DNA of 12,730 nucleotides from assembly GCA_964383905.1 (NCBI GenBank), contig CAYLJO010000181.1:1-12730 (forward strand), given 5' to 3'. The first letter of the stretch is position 1, and every line of letters begins with the position of its first letter. The notes beneath the pieces were generated by a model that saw only the letters and a list, made by a program, of their open reading frames with translations, ran no database searches and was not told the origin of the DNA. Below are positions 6,779 through 12,730 of the stretch, in pieces. The position numbers and the translations under genes are program-made. The DNA comes from CAYLJO01 sp964383905 (GTDB lineage: Bacteria; Acidobacteriota; Blastocatellia; Pyrinomonadales; Pyrinomonadaceae).

Positions 6779-6818
6779 GTTTCACGTATGAAACAGACAG
6801 GATCGAGGGTCTGTTAAA
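6775..6818. promoter_or_regulatory. Probable operator: perfect palindrome plus third half-site
   Basis: CTGTTTCACGTATGAAACAG (6777-6796) has two perfect 8-base arms around a 4-base centre and overlaps the -10 end and the expected start of the rightward transcript. A third related half-site, GTCTGTTAAA at 6809-6818, pairs with the outer part of the right arm as AACAGAC-N10-GTCTGTT (6792-6798 with 6809-6815). The three 10-base half-sites are CACTGTTTCA (+), GTCTGTTTCA (-) and GTCTGTTAAA (+). Position and symmetry suit a dimeric XRE repressor. In RNA the same bases could form two mutually exclusive hairpins. Confidence 0.6.
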
Positions 6819-6838
6819 GGAAACGAGGAACAAGCGAC

Positions 6839-7030
6839 GTGAGCGATTTTATCTGGGAAACATTCGATAGTTTGTTCAAAACGGTGCATCGCCAGGGCCA
6901 GCGCGTGCAGGAATTGGAAGCGCGTGTTGCAGACCTGGAGCTGCGCCTCAACGAGCGCTCTGCCTCACGACAGCAGACGCCACAGTCGCTCAGCGCCGTT
7001 GATGAAATGGCCGCCGAACGTGCGGCCTAG
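6839..7030 (+). CDS. Small coiled-coil protein, first gene of the Rad52 operon
   Basis: A 63-residue protein with a GTG start at 6839 and GAGGA (6825-6829) 9 bases before it. After an amphipathic start (SDFIWETFDSLFKTVHRQGQ), residues 21-40 (RVQELEARVADLELRLNERS) show a clean leucine/valine heptad pattern, so a short coiled coil and oligomerisation are likely. The tail (41-63) is polar and Ala-rich. It ends 20 bases before the SWIM-Rad52 gene and has its own ribosome site, so the genes are co-transcribed. I recognise no family; it could be a partner or adaptor of the recombination protein. Confidence 0.75.
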   Translation: MSDFIWETFDSLFKTVHRQGQRVQELEARVADLELRLNERSASRQQTPQSLSAVDEMAAERAA

Positions 7031-7050
7031 GATCTAGGAGGACAACCGCG

Positions 7051-8319
7051 ATGTCAACAAATAGTGTAGCGACCGACAAGAAAGCGATCATGCGCGATAA
7101 GCGCGCGCAGGGCATCGCGGCGATGGGACTGGTGACGCGTGAAGGCGACCGCTTCCGCGTGGCCACGCCCACTTTGCGCGGGCGCAAGAGCAGCTATGAG
7201 GTCTGGCGCGACGACGCCGGGAAAGTCCGCTGCTCCTGCCTCGAATATGAAGAGCAGTCGGCGACGGACGCCTCGTACCGTTGCGAGCACATTCTCGCGG
7301 TCAAACATTCGCTTCTGGCGAAGAACGCAGAAGCAGTACCCAAGCAGCAACCAGAAGCCGCACAAAAGCCGGTCATGGCTGAAACGGCGGCGGTGGCTGT
7401 GCCCAACACAAACGAAAACGCATCCGAGAAGCGTGCGACCAGGAAGCCCGCCGGGGCCCCCGAAGACGTCACACGCTCCGAACGGGAGTCGAACGAAGAA
7501 GCAGAACCGGCGCCGGCCGCCCGTACCGCCGAGGCCGTGTCCAGAGTTCGTTCGCTGGCGAAACACACAACTATAGAGGAGCAAGCAATGACTAAGAAAC
7601 AAGAGAAACCGGTCGCCGTTCAAGCGCCGGAAACCGAAGCAAATAGTGAAATGGCGCTCGCGGCCGAGCCTGTCGCGCCGGTTGTTCCGCTCGCCTTCAC
7701 TAATACGCTGCGCGCTTTGCGCCAGCAGGTTGATCCTAATCTCATCAAGACGCGCGAGGGCTGGACAGACAGGCAGGGCAACACACACATGGTTGAATAC
7801 CTTGAATGGCACGCGGTCGCCGACATACTGGACCGCGTCGTGCCCACTTGGTCGCATGCCGTGCGCAACGTCACACAGATCGGCGACATGGTGGCCGTCA
7901 CCGCCGCAATCACCATTGACGGCGTGACGCGCGAAGGCGTCGGCACGGGCACGGCCGATAGCGAGATGGGTATCAAGAAGGCCGAGCACGACGCGCTCAA
8001 GCGGGCGGCGGTGAAATTCGGCATCGCACGCGAACTCTACCAGCGCGAGTCGGAAGTGATTGAGAAGGAGGGCGCCGCGCCGGGCGCAGGCCAGTTCCCG
8101 CGCGACCCGCTGGCCAAGTCCATGGCCGACCTCGTCACGCCCAAACAGTTGGGCATGATCCGCGCCCTGGCTCGCGAAGCCGGTGTGGATGTCGAGGAAG
8201 AGTGCCAGACGGTGCTCCGCTGCAAGACGGATGAGCTGTCGAAACGCGCCGCGTCCAGTTTTATTGACCATCTGAAGGGCCTGCAGCGTGACGCGGGCCA
8301 GATGCGACGCGCGAGCTGA
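7051..8319 (+). CDS. SWIM zinc-finger protein fused to a Rad52/Rad22-family DNA-annealing domain
   Basis: A 422-residue protein with ATG at 7051 and AGGAGG (7036-7041) 9 bases upstream. The N-terminal domain carries a SWIM finger: YEVWRDDAGKVRCSC (C61-x-C63) then RCEHILAVKH (C78-x-H80). Residues 92-205 are a long Ala/Glu/Pro-rich disordered linker. Residues about 217-332 match the Rad52/Rad22 (DdrA-like) pattern: LRQQVDPNLIKTREGWTDR, YLEWHAVADILDRVVPTWSH, AVTAAITIDGVTREGVGTG, ADSEMGIKKAEHDALKRAAV, FGIARELYQR. The C-terminal 360-410 (LVTPKQLGMIRALAREAGVD...) is a small helical module seen at the end of several single-strand DNA-binding or recombination proteins. Expected role: binding and annealing single-stranded DNA during repair. 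Inside the linker is a strong ribosome site with an in-frame ATG at 7588 that could start a 243-residue Rad52-only form. Confidence 0.87.
   Translation: MSTNSVATDKKAIMRDKRAQGIAAMGLVTREGDRFRVATPTLRGRKSSYEVWRDDAGKVRCSCLEYEEQSATDASYRCEHILAVKHSLLAKNAEAVPKQQPEAAQKPVMAETAAVAVPNTNENASEKRATRKPAGAPEDVTRSERESNEEAEPAPAARTAEAVSRVRSLAKHTTIEEQAMTKKQEKPVAVQAPETEANSEMALAAEPVAPVVPLAFTNTLRALRQQVDPNLIKTREGWTDRQGNTHMVEYLEWHAVADILDRVVPTWSHAVRNVTQIGDMVAVTAAITIDGVTREGVGTGTADSEMGIKKAEHDALKRAAVKFGIARELYQRESEVIEKEGAAPGAGQFPRDPLAKSMADLVTPKQLGMIRALAREAGVDVEEECQTVLRCKTDELSKRAASSFIDHLKGLQRDAGQMRRAS
7576..7590 (+). promoter_or_regulatory. Internal ribosome binding site and in-frame ATG within the SWIM-Rad52 gene
   Basis: GAGGAG (7576-7581) stands 6 bases before ATG (7588-7590), in frame at codon 180, exactly in the unstructured linker between the SWIM and Rad52 domains. 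It is as good a ribosome site as those of the real starts in this operon. It may start a short Rad52-only protein or be a relic of two once-separate genes. Confidence 0.55.
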
Positions 8320-8432
8320 GCGACCGCGAGGATGGGCGGTCGAGTGACCACGGCAATAGTAACGATTCGCCGGCCCTCCCCGGTCGCTTGATCGCCTCGT
8401 TCTCCCATCTGTCCGGAGGGAGGTAATAAGAG

Positions 8433-8954
8433 ATGATGACACAGGAATTCATTCAGGAAATGGAGCCGCTGGCGATTGAGCTCGAATACGCGGACGAAGC
8501 CGAGAAGACAGTCGCCGAGCGCACGGATGAGGCGGCCGCGCCTTCTGTGGATGAGCTGCGTTCGAAGAAGGATCAGATCATTGCGCTTTATGAGAGCGGC
8601 ACCACAGACATTGCGCAGATCGTGCGGCGGGTGGCGGCCCGGCCGTCCTACGTCGCACAGGTTCTGCAAAACGCCGGCCTGATCTCAGGCTATTTCGATC
8701 TTTACACGACGACGGCCCGCGAGCAGAACGTTTACTCGCGCTTCTTTCGCAACGTTCTCTCGTTCAAATCGGTGGATGCGGCGCGCGAATCCGTGAAGAA
8801 GATCGATCGCCTTTATAACTACTTCGAGCGGCTCGGCGACCGTGCCGGGCAGCACCAGGCGATGGTGCTCGCGTTGACGGGCAAGAACCGCGCGCGCTGG
8901 AGCGGCAAAAAGGAGGAATCGGAAGTTTTCAACGAGTGGCTCGCCGCACATTAA
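8433..8954 (+). CDS. HTH-containing hypothetical protein, last gene of the Rad52 operon
   Basis: A 173-residue protein with ATG at 8433 (or the next codon, 8436), preceded by GGAGGGAGG (8415-8423). Residues 1-40 are acidic and probably disordered. Residues about 44-82 (KKDQIIALYESGTTDIAQIV, then RPSYVAQVLQNAGL) look like a helix-turn-helix of the kind used to read DNA or to bind other nucleic-acid proteins. Residues 88-150 form further helices with aromatic and basic residues (YSRFFRNVL, IDRLYNYFERL). The end (151-173) is basic, then acidic. I do not recognise the family. It lies 113 bases after the SWIM-Rad52 gene on the same strand and is followed by a terminator, so it is the likely last gene of the operon; a DNA-related role is inferred from context only. 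Confidence 0.78.
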   Translation: MMTQEFIQEMEPLAIELEYADEAEKTVAERTDEAAAPSVDELRSKKDQIIALYESGTTDIAQIVRRVAARPSYVAQVLQNAGLISGYFDLYTTTAREQNVYSRFFRNVLSFKSVDAARESVKKIDRLYNYFERLGDRAGQHQAMVLALTGKNRARWSGKKEESEVFNEWLAAH

Positions 8955-9022
8955 GAGCCGAGCGAATTATCAAAGCTAACACATAGGCCCTCGCAAGTAA
9001 GGACGAGCAAGGGGCGGGTTTG

Positions 9023-9057
9023 AAGGTGAGTTTCGGCAAGCGGGCTCACCTTTTTTT
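9023..9057 (+). terminator. Rho-independent terminator closing the Rad52 operon
   Basis: AAGGTGAG (9023-9030) pairs perfectly with CTCACCTT (9045-9052), extended inward by G-U pairs, and is followed by a run of seven T (9051-9057). It stands about 70 bases after the last operon gene and about 30 before the VOC gene, separating the two units. Confidence 0.88.
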
Positions 9058-9087
9058 GGGAAATTACAACCAGAGGAGGCCTAGAAA

Positions 9088-9480
9088 ATGTTCAAACAGG
9101 TAGATTACGCGATGGTCGTAGTGTCGGATATGACCCGCTCAATCCAGTTTTATCGCGACAAGCTGGGACTCGCATTAAAGGTGGAAACGCCGGATTGGAC
9201 TGAGTTTCAGACGGGCACGACCACGCTTGCGCTCCACGGAGGCGGTATCCCGCCAGAGCCTTCAAGAAGTTTCGAACAGGGGAAGTCCTATGCGGGCACC
9301 TGCTCGATCGGATTTACGGTCGCCGATGTTCAGAGAACTTTCGAGGACCTGCAATCGAGAGGCGTTTTTTTTGTGATGCCTCCGACCGAGCGCGAAGGCG
9401 AAGGGATCAAACTAGCGGTCTGTATCGATCCGGACGGCCTGCCGATCGCCTTGGCCGAACCTATTCATCAGCCAAAATGA
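9088..9480 (+). CDS. VOC superfamily (glyoxalase/dioxygenase-fold) protein
   Basis: A 130-residue single-domain protein. ATG at 9088 has AGGAGG (9074-9079) 8 bases upstream. Two beta-alpha-beta-beta-beta repeats are visible: VDYAMVVVSDMTRSIQFYRD (5-24) with KLGLAL, then SIGFTVADVQRTFEDLQSRG (73-92) and CIDPDGLPIALAEP (112-125). At the usual metal-ligand positions I read Y7, H50, S73 and E124, so two of the four look substituted; either metal binding differs or the protein is a binding rather than a catalytic member. The family covers glyoxalase I, extradiol dioxygenases and antibiotic-sequestering proteins, and the substrate cannot be told. It has its own transcription unit after the upstream terminator. 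Confidence 0.88.
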   Translation: MFKQVDYAMVVVSDMTRSIQFYRDKLGLALKVETPDWTEFQTGTTTLALHGGGIPPEPSRSFEQGKSYAGTCSIGFTVADVQRTFEDLQSRGVFFVMPPTEREGEGIKLAVCIDPDGLPIALAEPIHQPK

Positions 9481-9558
9481 GCGGTTAATTCTTTTTGGTA
9501 CGCGTCCGGGCTGTTTAGTCCGCCGCACAACCCCCTCGCCCGAATACCCCTCGCTCAA

Positions 9559-9661
9559 AGGTTTGGCAGTATGAGCCGAACCTCATCGTTCCCGCAGTTC
9601 GGGGAATATCAACAGCCGCCTCGCAAGATAAACGTGCGCACCGGGGCTTCCAGGCGCACGT
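9559..9661 (+). ncRNA. Two hairpins in the leader of the interrupted ORF (no named family)
   Basis: Hairpin 1: AGGTTTGGC (9559-9567) with GCCGAACCT (9575-9583), one G-U pair, 7-base loop. Hairpin 2: ACGTGCGC (9632-9639) with GCGCACGT (9654-9661), perfect, 14-base loop, ending 13 bases before an AAGGAG ribosome site. Neither is followed by a T-tract. They could be a structured 5' leader of the ORF at 9688; I recognise no riboswitch. Confidence 0.3.
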
Positions 9662-9687
9662 GACAAATACGCGAAAGGAGCAAAACC

Positions 9688-9765
9688 ATGAAGAAGTATC
9701 TCAGCTTGATCGTCCTTCTCTTTGTTGCCGTGAGCTCCGTTAGGAGCGGCATGTTCTGTATTTAA
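9688..9765 (+). pseudogene. Interrupted small secreted-protein gene (signal peptide only)
   Basis: ATG at 9688 has a strong AAGGAG (9675-9680) 7 bases upstream and encodes MKKYLSLIVLLFVAVSSV, a textbook signal peptide, then RSGMFCI and a TAA at 9763. From codon 16 on, the coding sequence is the left arm of a palindromic repeat (from 9733), so the gene appears to have been cut off by insertion of that element. I find no convincing continuation past the right arm. Confidence 0.55.
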
Positions 9766-9810
9766 TCTTGCAATATCGGCAGCACATTACATGCCGCCCC
9801 TGCCGGAGCT
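9733..9810. repeat. REP/MITE-like palindromic element
   Basis: AGCTCCGTTAGGAGCGGCATGT (9733-9754, 22 bases) and ACATGCCGCCCCTGCCGGAG plus CT (9789-9810) are inverted repeats matching at 19 of 22 positions, 34 bases apart. A third, more degenerate inverted copy of the same arm (ATAAACATGGTGCCCCT) begins at 9838. Short palindromes of this type occur as dispersed REP-like or non-autonomous insertion elements. No transposase is encoded nearby. Confidence 0.6.
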
Positions 9811-9863
9811 ATCAACGGTGTCCCCTGCCTGCTTTGATAAACATGGTGCCCCTCTGCAACGCT

Positions 9864-9932
9864 TAAAGTGCAAAAGTAAACCGCCAACGTGATAAAATTA
9901 GACCTGGTTTCGGCCTTATTTTTGCCTTTTTA
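9864..9932. repeat. Imperfect inverted pair of the AAAGGCAAAAGT word
   Basis: AAAGTGCAAAAGTAA (about 9865-9879) is inverted, with a one-base indel and few mismatches, at TTATTTTTGCCTTTTT (9916-9931). The shared word matches the perfect 15-bp inverted repeat at 1450-1496. It lies just before the isochorismatase-family gene; no regulatory role can be read from it. Confidence 0.4.
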
Positions 9933-9961
9933 CATCTACCTTTTTCTTTTGGAGGGTGAGG

Positions 9962-10624
9962 ATGCCTGCTAAAAACGAGGACCTGCACGGTAACGTGCCC
10001 GATAAGGCCGACGTCGCGCTTCTTTTGATCGACGTGATTAATGACCTTGACTTTGAAGAGGGCGAACAGTTGCTGGAACAGGCCTTGCCGATGGCCGAGA
10101 GGATCGCTGCGCTGAAGAAGCGCGCGAGGCAGGCCGGAATTCCGGTCATTTACGTCAACGACAATTTCGGCAAGTGGCAGTCGGATTTTAATAGGCTTCT
10201 TAAGCACTGCCTCGAAGATAACGTGTGCGGGAAACCTCTCGCCGAGCTTTTACGGCCCGGTGAGGATGATTATTTTGTCTTAAAGCCGAAGCACTCCGGC
10301 TTCTTTTCCACCACACTCGATACGCTCCTCGACTACTTGAAAGCCAAGACGCTGATTCTCACCGGCCTGGCGGGCAATATCTGCGTTCTGTTTACCGCCA
10401 ACGACGCCTACATGCGCGATTTCAATCTGTTCGTCCCGTCAGACTGCGTCGCCTCTAACACCGTCGAAGAGAACAGACATGCTCTCGAGCTGATGAAAAA
10501 CGTGCTCAAGGCAGACGTACGCCCTTCGACGGAACTGGACATTGATGCGCTCAAGCGGGCGATACGGCAAGAGGAAGCGGCAAGCTCCCGGCCCCAGGCA
10601 GCCCAGTTCGCGAGAGAAAAGTGA
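9962..10624 (+). CDS. Isochorismatase-family cysteine hydrolase
   Basis: A 220-residue cytosolic enzyme. ATG at 9962 is preferred to the GTG at 9956 because GGAGG (9951-9955) overlaps the latter and stands 6 bases before the ATG. The family triad is visible: D24 in LLIDVINDLD, K108 in VLKPKHSGFF, and C141 in LTGLAGNICVLFTANDAYMR, with the cis-peptide region TGLAG just before the cysteine. DCVAS (161-165) and EENRHALELMK complete the fold. Family members hydrolyse isochorismate, nicotinamide or other amides; the lid residues do not tell me which. The last ~25 residues are a polar extension. It is a single gene followed by a strong terminator. Confidence 0.92.
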   Translation: MPAKNEDLHGNVPDKADVALLLIDVINDLDFEEGEQLLEQALPMAERIAALKKRARQAGIPVIYVNDNFGKWQSDFNRLLKHCLEDNVCGKPLAELLRPGEDDYFVLKPKHSGFFSTTLDTLLDYLKAKTLILTGLAGNICVLFTANDAYMRDFNLFVPSDCVASNTVEENRHALELMKNVLKADVRPSTELDIDALKRAIRQEEAASSRPQAAQFAREK

Positions 10625-10670
10625 GTGCGAGACAGTACCGGCGCTCCGCTCTTCTTACACCGATTGATCC

Positions 10671-10706
10671 AAAAGGGCGTTTACCCGCGGGTAAACGCCC
10701 TTTTTT
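10671..10706. terminator. Bidirectional rho-independent terminator
   Basis: AAAAGGGCGTTTACCC (10671-10686) and GGGTAAACGCCCTTTT (10689-10704) form a perfect 16-bp inverted repeat with a tiny loop. Plus-strand reading ends in TTTTTT (10701-10706); minus-strand reading ends in TTTT. It lies between the convergent hydrolase and S41 protease genes and can serve both. Confidence 0.92.
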
Positions 10707-10733
10707 AATGCGCGGGGATAATTTGAATTCACC

Positions 10734-12479
10734 CTACGGCAGGCTGCGCCCACGCATGGCGGTCATCGCGAGCTGGCGCGCGCGCGGAAGCACATCCAAC
10801 GCTTTCGCCACCTGCGGGTCGTCAATCTCTTTCGAGTCTCTGCTAATGAAAACTCGGTTCGCCGTCACCGTACCGTAGGCGGCGGTCAGAAGGTTGCGGC
10901 GCAGCTCAAGTTCGATGAACGGGCGGTTGCGATCAAGCTGTGGCAATAAATATTTCCACGAGGGCTCCTTGGCCACGAAATCTTTGAACGCCTTGAAAAG
11001 CGCGTCGGTAATTGGAAAATCCGTGGGCTGCAAACTGTGACTGAAATCTATCGGATTCTGCCACTTGTAAGAATCGAAGCCGGGGATCCGGCCGTTGACA
11101 AGCTCGCGGGCGAAGAAAAAGTTTGGCCCGGTTTGCAGCCTCCCCTGGATTATGTTGACGGTACGAGCCTTAACCGCTTCGTCCGGCATGATGCCGCCGC
11201 CGCCGTAGACCGTCCGCCCCGTGTCCGTGTGGCTTTCAGGGCCGGCCGGTCTCTCCGGCTGGTTATTCTGTTCGCGACGGATTGATCCGCCGCGCGTGTA
11301 ATAGTCGTAAAAGCCACCGTTTGAATAGTCGCGCTGAATCAAGCGCCCCGAAGGCGTGTAATACTTGGCGGAAGTGAGCGTTAATCCGCCCCCATTTTCC
11401 AGCGGGATGATGCTCTGGACGAGGCCTTTACCAAAGCTGGTCTGGCCGACGATCAGCGCGCGGTCGTGATCCTGCATCGCGCCGGCGACGATTTCCGAAG
11501 CCGACGCCGTGCCGTTATTCACGAGTATGACGAGTGGCGTCGGATCGGGCGTGCCGTTATTGGCCTCGTAGCTCCGGTCATTAAATGGCCTCCGCCCCTT
11601 TTGCGTGAGAATCACCTGCCCGCGCTGCAAGAATTTCTCCGCGACGTGAATCGCCTGATCGAGAAACCCGCCCGGATTACCACGCAGGTCGAGCACGAGC
11701 GAGGTCATCCCTTTAGCATGCAGTTCGTCGAGCGCCGCCTGCAATTCGTCGGCGGTCGTGTAATTGAAGCCGCGCGTCATGTCTATGTACCCGACGCCGG
11801 GCCGGAGCATGTACGCGTCCGGGATCGAAGGCTGCGGCACGGCGTCGCGCGTGATCTGGACAGTCTCTGTGCGCCCGGTCGCGGCGCGCTCGACCGTAAT
11901 TTTTACGACCGAGCCGCGCGGCCCGCGTATTTTATCGCGCACATCCGCCGAGTTTTTACCGCGCATTTTTACGCCGTCAACTTCCATGATGCGGTCACCG
12001 AAACGGAGTCCGGAGCGCGCCGCCGGCGTGTTCTCGAAGGTCGCGAGGATGTAGGTGTCCGTCTGATCGCCAATCGTTTGGTTACCGATTGACGCGCCGA
12101 TGCCGTAATACTCCGAACGCTGATCGGTCTTCAACTCATCAAACTCCTCGCGGTCATAATAATTTGAGTGCGGGTCGAGCGAGCGAAGCATGCCGATAAT
12201 CGAAGATTTTAAGACCCCGTTGTAGTCAATTTTATTGCCGCCGACGTAGTTCTCCTCGATGATGGTCAAAGCCTCGGCAAAATCCTTCTCAACACCGGCG
12301 GTGGCTTCGCTTTTCGCACGGGTGCGACGGCGCGTGGGCGACAACGTGCCCGAAGGCGACCGGCCCACGCCGCTGCCGACAACCGGCGGCTGCCCCTGTT
12401 GTTGGGCGAATACGAAAGCGGGAAGCGCGAGGGCGACCGAAAGTAGCGCAACGAGCGCGAACGAGAATCTATTCTTCAC
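10734..12479 (-). CDS. S41 family C-terminal processing protease (CtpA/Prc-like), periplasmic
   Basis: A 581-residue protein from GTG at 12479, chosen because GAGG lies 9 bases upstream and a signal peptide starts there: KNRFSFALVALLSVALALPA, with likely cleavage after FVFA (residue 25). In-frame upstream ATG/ATG codons exist but would bury the signal. Residues 26-60 are a Gly/Pro/Arg-rich spacer, 65-115 a helical region with LRSLDPHSNYYD, about 125-211 a PDZ domain (YGIGASIGN, GLRFGDRIMEVDG, IRGPRGS), and 228-370 the catalytic core. The Ser-Lys dyad is present: S326 in GTASASEIVAGA and K351 in FGKGLVQ, with Q355; the spacing of 25 is typical. LVLDLRGNPGG supports the fold. The C-terminal 130 residues are an extension of unknown use. 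Such proteases trim or degrade exported proteins from their C-termini. Confidence 0.93.
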   Translation of the reverse strand: MKNRFSFALVALLSVALALPAFVFAQQQGQPPVVGSGVGRSPSGTLSPTRRRTRAKSEATAGVEKDFAEALTIIEENYVGGNKIDYNGVLKSSIIGMLRSLDPHSNYYDREEFDELKTDQRSEYYGIGASIGNQTIGDQTDTYILATFENTPAARSGLRFGDRIMEVDGVKMRGKNSADVRDKIRGPRGSVVKITVERAATGRTETVQITRDAVPQPSIPDAYMLRPGVGYIDMTRGFNYTTADELQAALDELHAKGMTSLVLDLRGNPGGFLDQAIHVAEKFLQRGQVILTQKGRRPFNDRSYEANNGTPDPTPLVILVNNGTASASEIVAGAMQDHDRALIVGQTSFGKGLVQSIIPLENGGGLTLTSAKYYTPSGRLIQRDYSNGGFYDYYTRGGSIRREQNNQPERPAGPESHTDTGRTVYGGGGIMPDEAVKARTVNIIQGRLQTGPNFFFARELVNGRIPGFDSYKWQNPIDFSHSLQPTDFPITDALFKAFKDFVAKEPSWKYLLPQLDRNRPFIELELRRNLLTAAYGTVTANRVFISRDSKEIDDPQVAKALDVLPRARQLAMTAMRGRSLP

Positions 12480-12730
12480 TACGAAAATCCTCTTTAAGCA
12501 AAATTCCAAGCCGTCCGAAAAGTAGCCCAAGCCGGGCGGCCTCTTTAATGAGACCGCTCCGGGCGGGCTATTATTCATAGTAACGGATGCGGGCGGCCCG
12601 AGCAAGGTTGTGTGTGCGCACGTTGCCGCCCGGGGCCGCTATCAGCGGTAGTCAAAGTACAGTTATTTAAATATGATTGGCTCATGTTTCCTTTGACTGC
12701 GAATCTTCTTGAGAGAAGCACATCCTCTGA
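12480..12730. other. Region upstream of the S41 gene; no supported gene
   Basis: This 251-base stretch holds two direct CCGGGCGG words (12533-12540 and 12557-12564 approx.), a small hairpin CCGCT-ATC-AGCGG near 12637 and an AT-rich segment (TATTTAAATATGATT, about 12663-12677) that could contain the S41 promoter, but I cannot assign boxes with confidence. A short minus-strand frame ending at a TGA at 12684 could be the tail of an upstream gene; it is too short to name. Confidence 0.3.

Noticed and set aside
6775..6818. Phage lysis-lysogeny switch as an explanation for the divergent control region
   Set aside because: No integrase, excisionase, structural or replication phage genes and no attachment-like direct repeats are visible in the window; the primase and XRE gene alone are not enough.
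7054..8442. A 462-codon minus-strand open frame antisense to the SWIM-Rad52 gene
   Set aside because: It is rich in Arg/His/Cys/Phe with no domain or ribosome site, as expected from the complement of a GC-rich gene; the plus frame has clear domains, an AGGAGG site and a promoter.
12682..12730. Possible C-terminal end of a minus-strand gene
   Set aside because: Only about 15 codons with no recognisable motif; cannot be told from chance.
1..12730. CRISPR array, tRNA or rRNA genes
   Set aside because: No regularly spaced direct repeats, cloverleaf-like sequences or conserved rRNA segments were seen on either strand.

Overview
The window looks like a chromosomal segment of a GC-rich, Gram-negative-type bacterium. 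My best guess is Acidobacteriota, perhaps Blastocatellia. That guess rests on the mix of families (Tat-type DUF4159 protein, PilT-like N-terminus, GAF-SpoIIE phosphatase, long S41 C-terminal protease, SWIM/Rad52 protein) and on intergenic repeat types; it is an inference, since there is no rRNA or other marker.

Layout. Positions 1-1576 hold the start of a probable PilT-like ATPase gene (minus), a DUF4159 secreted protein gene (minus), a small unknown plus-strand gene and two intergenic inverted repeats. Positions 1577-5286 hold three minus-strand genes: a GAF/PP2C (RsbU-type) phosphatase with a good promoter, a CHC2/TOPRIM primase-like protein, and a GC-poorer PD-(D/E)XK nuclease. Positions 5365-8954 are the most interesting part: an ImmA/IrrE-type metallopeptidase with a helix-turn-helix (minus), an XRE repressor (minus), a compact divergent control region, and a rightward operon of a small coiled-coil protein, a SWIM zinc-finger/Rad52-family protein and an HTH-containing unknown, closed by a strong terminator. 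Positions 9088-12479 hold a VOC-family gene, a 475-base gap with hairpins, an interrupted signal-peptide ORF and palindromic repeats, an isochorismatase-family hydrolase, a bidirectional terminator, and a minus-strand periplasmic S41 protease.

How the genes may work together. The XRE repressor, the IrrE-like protease and a divergently transcribed Rad52-family gene repeat the logic of the Deinococcus DdrO/IrrE/DdrA radiation-desiccation response, in which the protease cleaves the repressor and frees DNA-repair genes. Two divergent extended -10 promoters lie back to back, and a perfect palindrome with an added third half-site covers the start of the rightward operon. The adjoining primase and nuclease also act on DNA, so the block 2994-8954 may be a DNA repair or maintenance island. 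The circuit is a hypothesis from gene order, domains and sites. The remaining genes look like ordinary housekeeping or signalling genes unrelated to it.
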